NCBI GenBank assembly: GCA_030616165.1
Contig: JAUWXV010000158.1
Span: 1-8,721, forward strand
Origin: a bacterium
Lineage (GTDB): Bacteria; SM23-31; JAUVVT01
Direction: 5' to 3'
Length of the DNA stretch: 8,721 bases
Part shown: positions 1-7,353 of the stretch, piece by piece
How positions within the stretch are numbered: position 1 is the first letter of the stretch
Layout of the letters: every line of letters begins with the position of its first letter
Made by a program: the position numbers and the translations under genes
The notes under the pieces: model-generated
The model's input: the letters and a program-made list of their open reading frames with translations, nothing else
Told to the model about the DNA's origin: nothing
The model's database searches: none

Positions 1-131
1 GTTATACAAAATGGTTATTAGTTATTTCTTGGATATGCAAAAACTAAAAATAATAAATTATAAGGATACATTTATTACTTTTTAAAATACACTGAAATGA
101 TGTCTTAACACGAATAAAAAAGAGGAATATC

Positions 132-1562
132 ATGCCAGATATTAGTTACATATGCATGTCAGATATGCATTTAGGAGAGGAAGATAGTTTATTTATTAAT
201 CTGAAAACTGCAAGCTTTGACACTGATCTCACTATACCCAGTCCTACAACGACTGCTTTTGTTGATTGTCTTCGTGATATAATAGAAAAGAATGAAAAAC
301 CAATAAAGCCTGTGTTAATTTTATGTGGTTATATACTTGAGCTTGCTCTTGCAACGACTGATAAAGCAATTATGGCATTTGAACGTTTTTTTGAACTTAT
401 TATGCCAAAGGGAAAAGAACTATTTAATCGCATTATATATGTTCCAGGTAACCATGACCACCACTTGTGGGAAATTGCAAGGGAAACGCAATATATAAAC
501 TATTTAAAAAGCAAGAAAATAAAAGAAGAACTTAATAAACCATGGCATGCGACTAATCTATTCGTAGAAAAAGACCCAAGGTTACCCAATGAAGTCCTGC
601 TAACAAGTGTTGTGCAGCGCCACACTTATCTAAAATCATTTGAAATAAAAACTGCTTATCCAAATTTTGGTGTTATTAATAAAGATTTCAGTAAAGCTAT
701 TGTTTTTAATCATGGTCATTTCACAGAACCTCTGTATCAACTAATGACTAATGTGATGAATCTTATCTTTCCAGATAGAGAAAAACCCAAAACAGTTTGG
801 GATATTGAAACAGAGAATTATGCATGGATAGATTTTTTTTGGTCAACCTTGGGTAGGTCAGGGAAGGTGGGCGAAAATATTGAAGTGATTTATGAAAATC
901 TTGGAGACAAAAAGCAATTAAAAAAACTTTTACGCTCACTTGCAAAAGGTCTTGCTAAAGAATATGATTTACCTGGGTGGGGAGATTGGATGGAAGAAAA
1001 AATAGCAGCATTTGCTTTTAAGAAAGCAGCAGATATATTTGGCAAAAGAGAAAGATCTATTGTTGAAGACCCTTTGAGTAAATCAACTGAAAAAGGTTTA
1101 TGGACTTATGTCACTGGACCACTCTATAACCAAATAATGCTTGAGCGTAAAGAAAAGATGCCTGCAGATATGACAATCGTTTTTGGTCACACACACAAGC
1201 CATTTCAACAGGATATGAACTTTAAGGACTATCCTAAATGGGTGAACGTATACAATACAGGTGGATGGGTGGTTGAATCTGTTGAGTCGGTATCAATACA
1301 CGGAGGAGCTGTTGTTTTAGTAGATGAGAATCTTGATGCTGCAACTCTGAGAATGTATAATGAAACAGAAAAACCAGAAGACTATCAAGTCTATATTGAA
1401 GAAGCAGTACGTGCTGGACAAGAAAAAAATCCCTTTTACAAAAGACTGAATAGTTTAATTAAACCAACAAAAAAGCCTTGGAAAACATTTTCAGAAATTG
1501 TTGCCCGTGCTGTATATGTGAGATCTCAGAATATACGTGCAAAAATTAATGAAAAGCTGTAA
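132..1562 (+). CDS. Calcineurin-like metallophosphoesterase, large form, with altered GD motif
   Basis: A 476-residue protein with the ordered signature of dinuclear-metal phosphoesterases (PF00149 type): D11-M-H13 near the N-terminus, G106-N107-H108-D109, N193-H194-G195-H196, and G352-H353-T354-H355. The second block, normally Gly-Asp, reads L64-C65-G66-Y67-I68-L69-E70-L71, so the Asp that bridges both metals in the family is Tyr (codon TAT at 330-332, one base from GAT). The protein is about twice the length of LpxH-type enzymes. The extra length lies mainly between the third and last motifs (about residues 200-345) and in a C-terminal tail after residue 380. No signal peptide or membrane segment is visible, so it is probably cytoplasmic. 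The ATG at 132 is preceded by GAGGA at 122-126. The substrate cannot be read from the sequence. The fold assignment is secure, but activity is doubtful because of Y67. Confidence 0.93.
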   Translation: MPDISYICMSDMHLGEEDSLFINLKTASFDTDLTIPSPTTTAFVDCLRDIIEKNEKPIKPVLILCGYILELALATTDKAIMAFERFFELIMPKGKELFNRIIYVPGNHDHHLWEIARETQYINYLKSKKIKEELNKPWHATNLFVEKDPRLPNEVLLTSVVQRHTYLKSFEIKTAYPNFGVINKDFSKAIVFNHGHFTEPLYQLMTNVMNLIFPDREKPKTVWDIETENYAWIDFFWSTLGRSGKVGENIEVIYENLGDKKQLKKLLRSLAKGLAKEYDLPGWGDWMEEKIAAFAFKKAADIFGKRERSIVEDPLSKSTEKGLWTYVTGPLYNQIMLERKEKMPADMTIVFGHTHKPFQQDMNFKDYPKWVNVYNTGGWVVESVESVSIHGGAVVLVDENLDAATLRMYNETEKPEDYQVYIEEAVRAGQEKNPFYKRLNSLIKPTKKPWKTFSEIVARAVYVRSQNIRAKINEKL

Positions 1563-1658
1563 TCAAGGTTGGACTGTTTAATTTTTCCCGGGCCAATTTT
1601 CTATATTTGTGATAAAGCTTATTGGAATAACTATTGAAATAAGTAAGAATTAGAAAAT

Positions 1659-1916
1659 TTGGATATTTCAATTATTCCTGATTTGTATACTCGGATAAGA
1701 AATAACTTAATTCAAAAAAACATTAAAACTATTGAGAACCTTTCAAAAAAAAATACCGCAATAAGCAGGCTGAAAGAATTGATAAAAATTGAACTTGCTG
1801 GAGATGAATATGTTAGGGCAGAAAGAGATAGTATTCTTGCAACTATTAATAATCATAACCGTGTAACTTTATACAATCATAGCCAAAGTATTGCTTTACC
1901 TGACCTGTTTTATTAA
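1659..1916 (+). CDS. Weak 85-codon ORF, hypothetical or gene fragment
   Basis: This open frame begins after an in-frame TAA at 1644-1646 and would have to start at TTG 1659, because it contains no internal ATG. No convincing Shine-Dalgarno precedes it. The predicted product is hydrophilic, rich in Ile, Asn, Lys and Arg, with a charged helical-looking middle (residues 25-60) and an abrupt end in Leu-Pro-Asp-Leu-Phe-Tyr. It has a mixed amino-acid composition that looks more like real protein than translated spacer. I do not recognise a family. The lack of a good start and its place in an otherwise non-coding spacer suggest the 3' remnant of a longer gene rather than an active small gene, but a genuine TTG-started protein cannot be excluded. 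Confidence 0.35.
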   Translation: MDISIIPDLYTRIRNNLIQKNIKTIENLSKKNTAISRLKELIKIELAGDEYVRAERDSILATINNHNRVTLYNHSQSIALPDLFY

Positions 1917-1945
1917 GATTAATAATGGTTATAAGAGAATGTTCA

Positions 1946-1994
1946 ATTAATTTATAAATATTTTGTAATATTTCTTAAATTTTTATAAATTAAT
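1946..1994. repeat. 13-bp perfect AT-only inverted repeat
   Basis: ATTAATTTATAAA at 1946-1958 is the exact reverse complement of 1982-1994, with a 23-nt spacer. A second pair, AAATATT at 1956-1962 and AATATTT at 1967-1973, nests across the left arm with a 4-nt loop. The two stems overlap and would be mutually exclusive. It lies just after the 85-codon ORF. Because it is all A/T in an AT-rich spacer, it may be chance. It has no GC stem and is not a standard intrinsic terminator. Confidence 0.4.
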
Positions 1995-2103
1995 ATGCTA
2001 TATAAAGTAAAGATTTCTATTTTTATTAATTTTTAATGTTTTTTCATATGTATTTTTATAGAAAAAATCAATTAATAAAGTAAAATCAGAAGAAGGAAAA
2101 ATT

Positions 2104-2343
2104 ATGGATATGGCACCTGCATTTACAAAATCTTGTTACTATCTGCAAGAAGGTAATATTGCCATTCCATATATATGGTGAAATTACTATACAGTGCATT
2201 TTCAATGCAATGCTTTTTTCTCAAGACCAAAGCAGTTTTGAATTTCCAGTCTATTGGTAGGATGATGCAATTTATTCAAACTAAGCAGGAAGTGGCCTAT
2301 TCGTATAATTTAGAACAGTCAGAAATAATATATTTTAATAGAA
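2104..2343 (+). pseudogene. Possible eroded coding remnant upstream of DUF362 gene
   Basis: A short frame starts at ATG 2104, with AGAAGG at 2091-2096 placed like a ribosome-binding site, and reads 25 codons to a TGA at 2179-2181. Past that stop the same frame continues with protein-like composition (Asn-Tyr-Tyr-Thr-Val-His-Phe-Gln) up to a T-run at 2214-2219. After a one-base shift the text again looks coding (from 2219, Ser-Gln-Asp-Gln-Ser-Ser-Phe-Glu-Phe-Pro) before further stops. This pattern of stops plus a frame change at a homopolymer fits a decaying gene. The Met-Asp-Met-Ala-Pro-Ala start recalls a motif of some ISL3-type transposases, but the match is too short to name. An alternative reading is chance. 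Confidence 0.25.
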
Positions 2344-2345
2344 GT

Positions 2346-2350
2346 GAGGA
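2346..2350 (+). promoter_or_regulatory. Ribosome-binding site fixing the DUF362 gene start
   Basis: GAGGA sits 5 nt before ATG 2356. The longer in-frame alternative, GTG 2344, overlaps this motif and has no SD of its own, so ATG 2356 is the better start. Confidence 0.7.
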
Positions 2351-2355
2351 TAAAT

Positions 2356-5139
2356 ATGAACACAAAAAATTACCAAAAAACTTATGAATTTGAAATGACA
2401 GAAACCATGTGGGGATTTATGTCATTGGGGGCATCCTCGTTTAAGGAGGGTTATGAGGAGGGAAAAAGGAAGGGGAATAAACTGCAGTACGAGGTCACAT
2501 TGCACGTAGAGAATTTTCGAGAATTTAAATCTCCTTCCGGAAGGAGAGCACCCATGACAGGCTGGGTATCCTGTAAGAATCTCTTCGGTGAGAAATTGCC
2601 AATCTATAATGGTGAATATGGTTTGTATTGGGTAGATCCAGAAACAGGTGGCAGAAGAATTTCTTATGATTTCTATTTCAAAGATAAAGGAGGAAATGAG
2701 TACCATTTTTTTGGTTATAAAGTAATTGTTCATGAACCCTGGAAGCTTGATATGTTGGAGGACCAGACGACTCTTTATGCAAAAATTGGAAAAATTGATG
2801 GTGGTGGTGAAAAAATTGTAGCACTGGGAATTATTCATTATCATGTTGAAGATTTCGCTGACATGGTCTTTTCTATTAGAACTCCCAAAAAAGACAATTT
2901 GTTAAATAGATTGCGGATGAGTAGAAAATTTTTCTCCTTTGTCTCCAAGGAAATTAGCGAATACTTTAAAGAAATCAATCCTATGTATCGTGCAGAGTAT
3001 AACAATCTTGTGTGCAAAGGTATTGCTTCAATAGACAGCAAAGACATAGAGTTCTTCTTTTTTTCGGGAGTGCATGATAAGGGCTTCCCATGGGGAGATA
3101 ACGTCGGTTTTTGGGACGTCGCTTTACTGATACGTGAAGATAATATTTGGAGGCGCTTTGCACTTACTGAGCGTGCTATCTCTAAACTTAAACTAAGGAT
3201 AACTGAAGGAACATACACTTTCGAAGGCCATCTGTTTGAGATAACAGCCGGTAATCAGGTCTCTTTTAAAGATATGCATCGAGATCAACTGCCCGATCAT
3301 CTGCGAAAAGTTAATGTAAAAATTGAATTACGCTTTAAACCAGATATTATTGAAAAAAGGAATATACCTTTCGAAAAGTGTTTTGATGAGGTTAAGAATT
3401 TAACTCGAGGATTTTGGGATAAAATAAAGTTGTTCAGAGATATGCGTAGGCTTGAAAAATGGCGAAAAGATTTTAATGGATTGGGATATACTACCAATAT
3501 CTATCGACTAACAGAAATAGCAGGTAACTTCGTGGTGAATAATACCAACTATTCTATATATAAAAATAAAACCCTCGGTGAAGGAGAAATCGGTCAACTG
3601 GCAGGCTTGAGAAATCCTAAACTCTATTATAACTATTTCTGTGGTATAGAGCCAGAAGCAGGCCTGTTCAGAGTACATATTCGTTCTGGGATTTTACGGT
3701 CCCTATCAAAAGACCTTTTTAGCAACAAGGCTGAAGAACTTATGGGAAAGGTAATTGGGCAGTTTGTGAGGATGGATCTGCAGGTCAAAGACGAACAAAA
3801 AGAAGATATTAAATCAGAAGAGGCAGATTTCCTAATAGTACCACAGGAGGATTTACTTGAGATAAACAACGACCATTATCCCACTGCAACCTTCCAACGT
3901 CGCGTAGTGACACTTCCAAACTCTACTGGCAGAAGGATGCTGGCGTTGGAGGAGGATATGAGTATTATCAATTTAGAATCTGACCGAAGTTCTAAAATTA
4001 CTTTCGTAGCAGCTATCAAAGACCCTGACCGCTTTAATGCTCTTGATAAGGTATTAGAAGAGACCGGCTTTTTTGACTTGCTGGATAAAACTCAACGAAG
4101 CTCAGGTAAGAATAAAGAGGATTTCTCAATTATTATAAAACCCAATCTCAGCTTTATGTATTCTCTTACAGATATTTCTACTTTCACTGACCCTAATTTA
4201 GTAGAGCATTTAGTAGACAGAATTTATGAGAGGGGATATAGGAATATTTCAGTTGCAGAAGCTCAAAGTACATACTGTATATTTTTTAACAATAGAGACG
4301 TACTAACATTGGCAAGATATATTGGCTTAAGTGGCAAAAATTATAAGATTATTGACCTTTCGGAAGATACGGTTGAACATGATTATGGCAGGACATTAGG
4401 TAAGCACGAAGTCCACCCTGAATGGAGAGATGCTGACTTCAGAATTTCTTTTGCCAAGAATAAAACCCATTCCTATGCTTTCTATACGTTAACTATAAAA
4501 AACATCTACGGTGCCCTGCCAAAGAAAAATAAATTTAAGGAATATCACTGTAATGAAAAATTAGGTATTTATATTCCGGCTATAGATTACATAGATGAGT
4601 TTCCCATACATTATGGCTTAATCGACGGATACATCAGTGCTGACGGCGCATTTGGGATATTTGCTGATGTCGAGCCAAATTTTACCAGCACAATCATCGG
4701 CGGAGGTAACCTTGTAGCCGTAGACTGGGTAGGAGCTTCAAAGATGGGGCTTGATCCCATGATAAGCACTTATATGGAATTGGCGGTTGAGAGGTTCGGC
4801 AAGCCCGAGATCAAGCTCATTGGAGATCATTCACTTTATACGGGTTGGCGTAATGTTCCGGAATTTGTATCTAAAGCAGCCTTCGAAATCATGGACAGAA
4901 ATTACACCTTTGGTAATTTCCTTTATTCAGTTATGGCTACGATGGATCCTTTTTTTAGATTTAAACAAGATGAATTGTACCGGAGAGCTGCCAGGCTTTT
5001 TAGTGAACCATTACGTAAACTTCTCTTTGAATGGGTTCATGGAGATAGGGAAGAGCTTACTTGGGAACATCTGATAGGAATGTTTGACCGGGATCAGCTC
5101 GAGAATGCTGAAGAACTTATTAAGGTATTATTAGAATAA
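2356..5139 (+). CDS. Multidomain protein: GMC-oxidoreductase-associated N-terminal domain plus C-terminal DUF362 domain
   Basis: A 927-residue protein without signal peptide or membrane segments. Residues about 12-205 (Thr-Glu-Thr-Met at 15-18, Thr-Thr-Leu-Tyr at 138-141) resemble, by recall, the accessory domain at the N-terminus of some large cholesterol-oxidase-type GMC oxidoreductases. Residues about 210-340 and 345-480 are two further regions I cannot assign. Residues about 547-900 match DUF362 (PF04015): K595-P596-N597, K703-T704-H705, K715-N716 followed by I-Y-G, Y730-H731, D757-G758, and V787-A-V-D790 with M797-G-L-D-P801. No Cys-rich ferredoxin motif is present, unlike DUF362 proteins that carry Fe-S domains. 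Typical DUF362 proteins are far shorter. The biochemical function of DUF362 is not established. A lipid or sterol link is inferred only from the N-terminal resemblance. The nearest upstream gene is the phosphoesterase, about 0.8 kb away, so the gene probably has its own promoter. Confidence 0.85.
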   Translation: MNTKNYQKTYEFEMTETMWGFMSLGASSFKEGYEEGKRKGNKLQYEVTLHVENFREFKSPSGRRAPMTGWVSCKNLFGEKLPIYNGEYGLYWVDPETGGRRISYDFYFKDKGGNEYHFFGYKVIVHEPWKLDMLEDQTTLYAKIGKIDGGGEKIVALGIIHYHVEDFADMVFSIRTPKKDNLLNRLRMSRKFFSFVSKEISEYFKEINPMYRAEYNNLVCKGIASIDSKDIEFFFFSGVHDKGFPWGDNVGFWDVALLIREDNIWRRFALTERAISKLKLRITEGTYTFEGHLFEITAGNQVSFKDMHRDQLPDHLRKVNVKIELRFKPDIIEKRNIPFEKCFDEVKNLTRGFWDKIKLFRDMRRLEKWRKDFNGLGYTTNIYRLTEIAGNFVVNNTNYSIYKNKTLGEGEIGQLAGLRNPKLYYNYFCGIEPEAGLFRVHIRSGILRSLSKDLFSNKAEELMGKVIGQFVRMDLQVKDEQKEDIKSEEADFLIVPQEDLLEINNDHYPTATFQRRVVTLPNSTGRRMLALEEDMSIINLESDRSSKITFVAAIKDPDRFNALDKVLEETGFFDLLDKTQRSSGKNKEDFSIIIKPNLSFMYSLTDISTFTDPNLVEHLVDRIYERGYRNISVAEAQSTYCIFFNNRDVLTLARYIGLSGKNYKIIDLSEDTVEHDYGRTLGKHEVHPEWRDADFRISFAKNKTHSYAFYTLTIKNIYGALPKKNKFKEYHCNEKLGIYIPAIDYIDEFPIHYGLIDGYISADGAFGIFADVEPNFTSTIIGGGNLVAVDWVGASKMGLDPMISTYMELAVERFGKPEIKLIGDHSLYTGWRNVPEFVSKAAFEIMDRNYTFGNFLYSVMATMDPFFRFKQDELYRRAARLFSEPLRKLLFEWVHGDREELTWEHLIGMFDRDQLENAEELIKVLLE

Positions 5140-5273
5140 TAATTTAACTTAATGAAGCCTGGAAACACAGTATAAAAACACGATAGTTTATGAGGTGTAT
5201 GTCTTCAAAACATCTTGGACACTTCTCTCTAAAAATTAAGTATATTGTTGAATAATAATTCTAAATTTGTCTA
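5140..5273. other. Convergent intergenic region
   Basis: The DUF362 and ceramidase-like genes end facing each other across 134 bp. A bidirectional terminator would be expected, but I see no GC-rich stem with a T-run. There is only a weak AT stem (AATAATA 5251-5257 with TATTATT 5272-5278), and an 11-bp direct repeat GAATAATAATT at 5134-5144 and 5250-5260. Confidence 0.5.
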
Positions 5274-6578
5274 TTATTTAGGTCCAGGCTTATCTCTCAT
5301 TATTCCTCTCAAACGATAAAGATTTTCAAGATGTTTATTCATAATTGCTTCACCAGCACCAACCTGTATTCTCCTTGGACTGTCATCAGCACCATACCCT
5401 CCATACGCTGCTGATTTAATATCACATACATATCCAGGATTATCTCCTCCGGAACTCAAAGTGTAACCAAAAAAGAATGGATGAGCAATTTCAGCATGTT
5501 CTTTCCAGTAAAACTGGTGCTGTACAAACGGTTCTCCTTGCATTGTTGCTATAGCGATATCATCATTTATCAGAACAGTTGTAAAGTGCATATTATAAGT
5601 AAGATTTTTATCAAACCTTCCTGTAAACTTCAATGAATCACACATTGCTTTCAATGTTGTCTGCTCATTTGTTTGTGGAGGTAAAGATTTTACTACCTTT
5701 ATTACTTCATTTGCTAAAATAGTCCCCATTTTTTCTTTCTGTGTGTAATCGGTGGCTGGATCACCATTTGGACCTCTGCTCGGACTTCTGAACATAGGAT
5801 TAATTTCACCTGCACCACCCTGAATAAACATACACATGGTATTATTTCCAAACTCTTCATCTACTTTTCTTGTGGCGGCACCGGGATAGTCTGCCGAAAT
5901 TTCATAGTTAACAGCATTTACAACAGAATGACAGGCATACGTCATAAGAATAACTCGTGGATTACCATTTACATCCTCAATTTTTATCACCCCAACCTCT
6001 GGGTCCACAGGTCCATACGGTATCCTGTCCCAATCCATCCACAATGCCCGCCTATGTCCATCCTCTCTCATGGTAAGCCTGTTATACCCAAGCTGAGGAA
6101 AAGTTGCGGAACCGGCAGAAATTCTTGCCGGAAACATATTCTTGATTGCTTCATCTAATCCATCAACAATAGCTTTTTCCACTGAACGAGCATACGAATC
6201 AGAATCTCTAAGGTTAGGACCTGAGTGAGTATGAGAACTGCATACTAATAAATTGGGAATATTAAATCGTTCCTTAGCAATATCTAAAATATCTCTATCA
6301 TTATAGAAAATCAAATCACCGCAAATAATAGCAACCCGATATCCATTAACATCAAGCACTAAAACTCGTATATAAAGCGGATCATTGATACCTTCTGATG
6401 GTTCTTTATCTCTCTTACCATACCCACCAACCAGTCTTATGCCAACTGGCGGTGTAATATCAACTTTTGCAGTGCCAACATATAATTCTCCTGTAGCACA
6501 AAAAGAATCAGTGTTTGGAATAAATCCAGACAACCCGAATAATATAATGAATACAAAAAAGAATTTTATTTTGTTCAT
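5274..6578 (-). CDS. Secreted neutral/alkaline ceramidase-like hydrolase
   Basis: A 434-residue protein resembling the catalytic N-terminal domain of neutral/alkaline ceramidases (PF04734), zinc amidases that cleave the N-acyl bond of ceramides. Residues 1-28 form a Sec-type signal peptide (Lys-rich start, Phe/Ile/Leu core, Cys27-Ala28), so the product should reach the periplasm or outside. The mature part opens with the family hallmark V34-G-T-A-K-V-D-I-T-P-P44. Probable zinc-site elements are S115-H116-T117-H118-S119-G120-P121, A215-C-H217-S, G348-E349-P350, and Tyr383 or a nearby Tyr. The loop that holds the nucleophilic Ser in characterised ceramidases (Gly-x-x-Ser-Pro) is here G257-E258-I259-N260-P261, with Asn instead. 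The protein lacks the C-terminal domain that takes Pseudomonas ceramidase to about 650 residues. AAGGAG lies at 6588-6593 on the minus strand, 9 nt before ATG. The family is clear. The substrate is not, and it may be another amide or ester. Confidence 0.9.
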   Translation of the reverse strand: MNKIKFFFVFIILFGLSGFIPNTDSFCATGELYVGTAKVDITPPVGIRLVGGYGKRDKEPSEGINDPLYIRVLVLDVNGYRVAIICGDLIFYNDRDILDIAKERFNIPNLLVCSSHTHSGPNLRDSDSYARSVEKAIVDGLDEAIKNMFPARISAGSATFPQLGYNRLTMREDGHRRALWMDWDRIPYGPVDPEVGVIKIEDVNGNPRVILMTYACHSVVNAVNYEISADYPGAATRKVDEEFGNNTMCMFIQGGAGEINPMFRSPSRGPNGDPATDYTQKEKMGTILANEVIKVVKSLPPQTNEQTTLKAMCDSLKFTGRFDKNLTYNMHFTTVLINDDIAIATMQGEPFVQHQFYWKEHAEIAHPFFFGYTLSSGGDNPGYVCDIKSAAYGGYGADDSPRRIQVGAGEAIMNKHLENLYRLRGIMRDKPGPK

Positions 6579-6611
6579 TGTTCTATTCTCCTTTAATTTA
6601 AATGCCCACTT

Positions 6612-6640
6612 AATATTAATTTTGATAAAATAAAAGGCAA
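6612..6640 (-). promoter_or_regulatory. Candidate promoter of the ceramidase-like gene
   Basis: Read on the minus strand, TTGCCT (6635-6640) and AATATT (6612-6617) are 17 nt apart, each matching four of six consensus bases, and sit 34 nt upstream of the ATG. A competing pair, TTGATA (6710-6715) and TATACA (6689-6694), has only a 15-nt spacer. In DNA this AT-rich neither is decisive. Confidence 0.28.
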
Positions 6641-7292
6641 ACTAATTTTTTACCATTAATAAAAAAACATATATAAAAACGCATTGAATGTATATAATTT
6701 CTTCTTTTTTATCAAGTGTTATTTAAAAATTTTGACGTTTTATTATGTTAATATCATTTTAATTAAGAAAGAAAAAAATTTAACAATCCAGCAAAATCTT
6801 CTTGAATACATATTTCTATTGAAAATATAATGAGTTTCTTGGACTTTTTAGAATAATATTTTAAAAAAAAATTGATTTCCCTTTTTTCAAAATTCTTCAC
6901 TCATCATTTAGATATTTTTCGTTGTTTAATTGTTCAAAAAATGTAATTTTTTTAGTATATTGACAATTCTTAAAAAATAATTTGATTATTTTAAAAATCT
7001 TATCAAGGATGTAAGAAAAGATGAAATTACTGGAGATATGGAATGGAGATCGTAACAGGTTAATATTATATTTTGATTCCAAAAATACTATTATTCGCTT
7101 GCATCTTACAGAACAATGTGATATATTTTTACGATAAATTAGCAGAATCCTGAACATTCTCTTTTAGAAAATTAATATGGGGAATATCGGATTATTCTTC
7201 AGGGTGACATTAGAATATTTTTATCAATAATTTATTTTTTTACTGTTTATTTTCATAAATGATAATTAATTATATAAAATAGTTAATAAGTA

Positions 7293-7301
7293 TGTTATAA
7301 T
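7293..7301 (+). promoter_or_regulatory. Extended -10 promoter for the NIF3-like gene
   Basis: TGTTATAAT combines a perfect TATAAT (7296-7301) with the TG one base upstream, the classical extended -10. The place for a -35 box about 17 nt upstream shows only A/T with no TTGACA resemblance, which is usual for extended -10 promoters. Transcription would begin near 7308, giving a leader of about 45 nt. Confidence 0.6.
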
Positions 7302-7353
7302 CTATAAAGATTAATTTATTGGTCTTACTTGTATAAATGGAGGAGGGAAAAGG

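Larger units (their letters stand above)
1563..2355. other. Long spacer between phosphoesterase and DUF362 genes
   Basis: About 790 bp separates two same-strand genes. It contains the weak 85-codon ORF (1659-1916), an AT-only inverted repeat (1946-1994), a 10-bp direct repeat ATAAAGTAAA (2002-2011 and 2075-2084), and a possible eroded coding remnant (2104-2343). No clear hairpin followed by a T-run was found after the phosphoesterase stop. I see no tRNA, IS terminal repeats or CRISPR repeats here. Confidence 0.6.
6579..7353. other. Long AT-rich divergent spacer
   Basis: 775 bp lie between the divergent starts of the ceramidase-like and NIF3-like genes. Most of it is A/T runs with stops in all frames. 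The segment 6990-7140 is less AT-biased and holds a 38-codon frame (ATG 7021 to TAA 7135-7137), plus an overlapping short open stretch in another frame (about 6981-7034), neither with a good ribosome-binding site. These could be traces of an eroded gene or nothing. No tRNA, riboswitch or repeat array is recognisable. Confidence 0.55.

Noticed and set aside
1583-1604. CCCGGG palindrome after the phosphoesterase stop as a terminator
   Set aside because: The flanks do not extend the palindrome and there is no loop, so it cannot form a terminator hairpin.
2104-2181. ISL3-type transposase fragment
   Set aside because: Only a few residues (Met-Asp-Met-Ala-Pro-Ala) resemble the motif. There is no downstream transposase sequence or terminal repeat, so the family name is not supported.
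2175-2387. 70-codon forward ORF overlapping the start of the DUF362 gene
   Set aside because: It has no ribosome-binding site and its 3' end is the DUF362 start region read in another frame. Its middle may belong to the eroded remnant, but it is not a gene as it stands.
2422-3218. Reverse-strand open frames opposite the DUF362 gene
   Set aside because: They lie entirely over a well-supported coding region, and their products have no family features.
6897-7157. 86-codon reverse ORF in the divergent spacer
   Set aside because: Its composition is simply that of AT-rich DNA (Ile, Phe, Lys, Asn), and it has no ribosome-binding site or recognisable motif.
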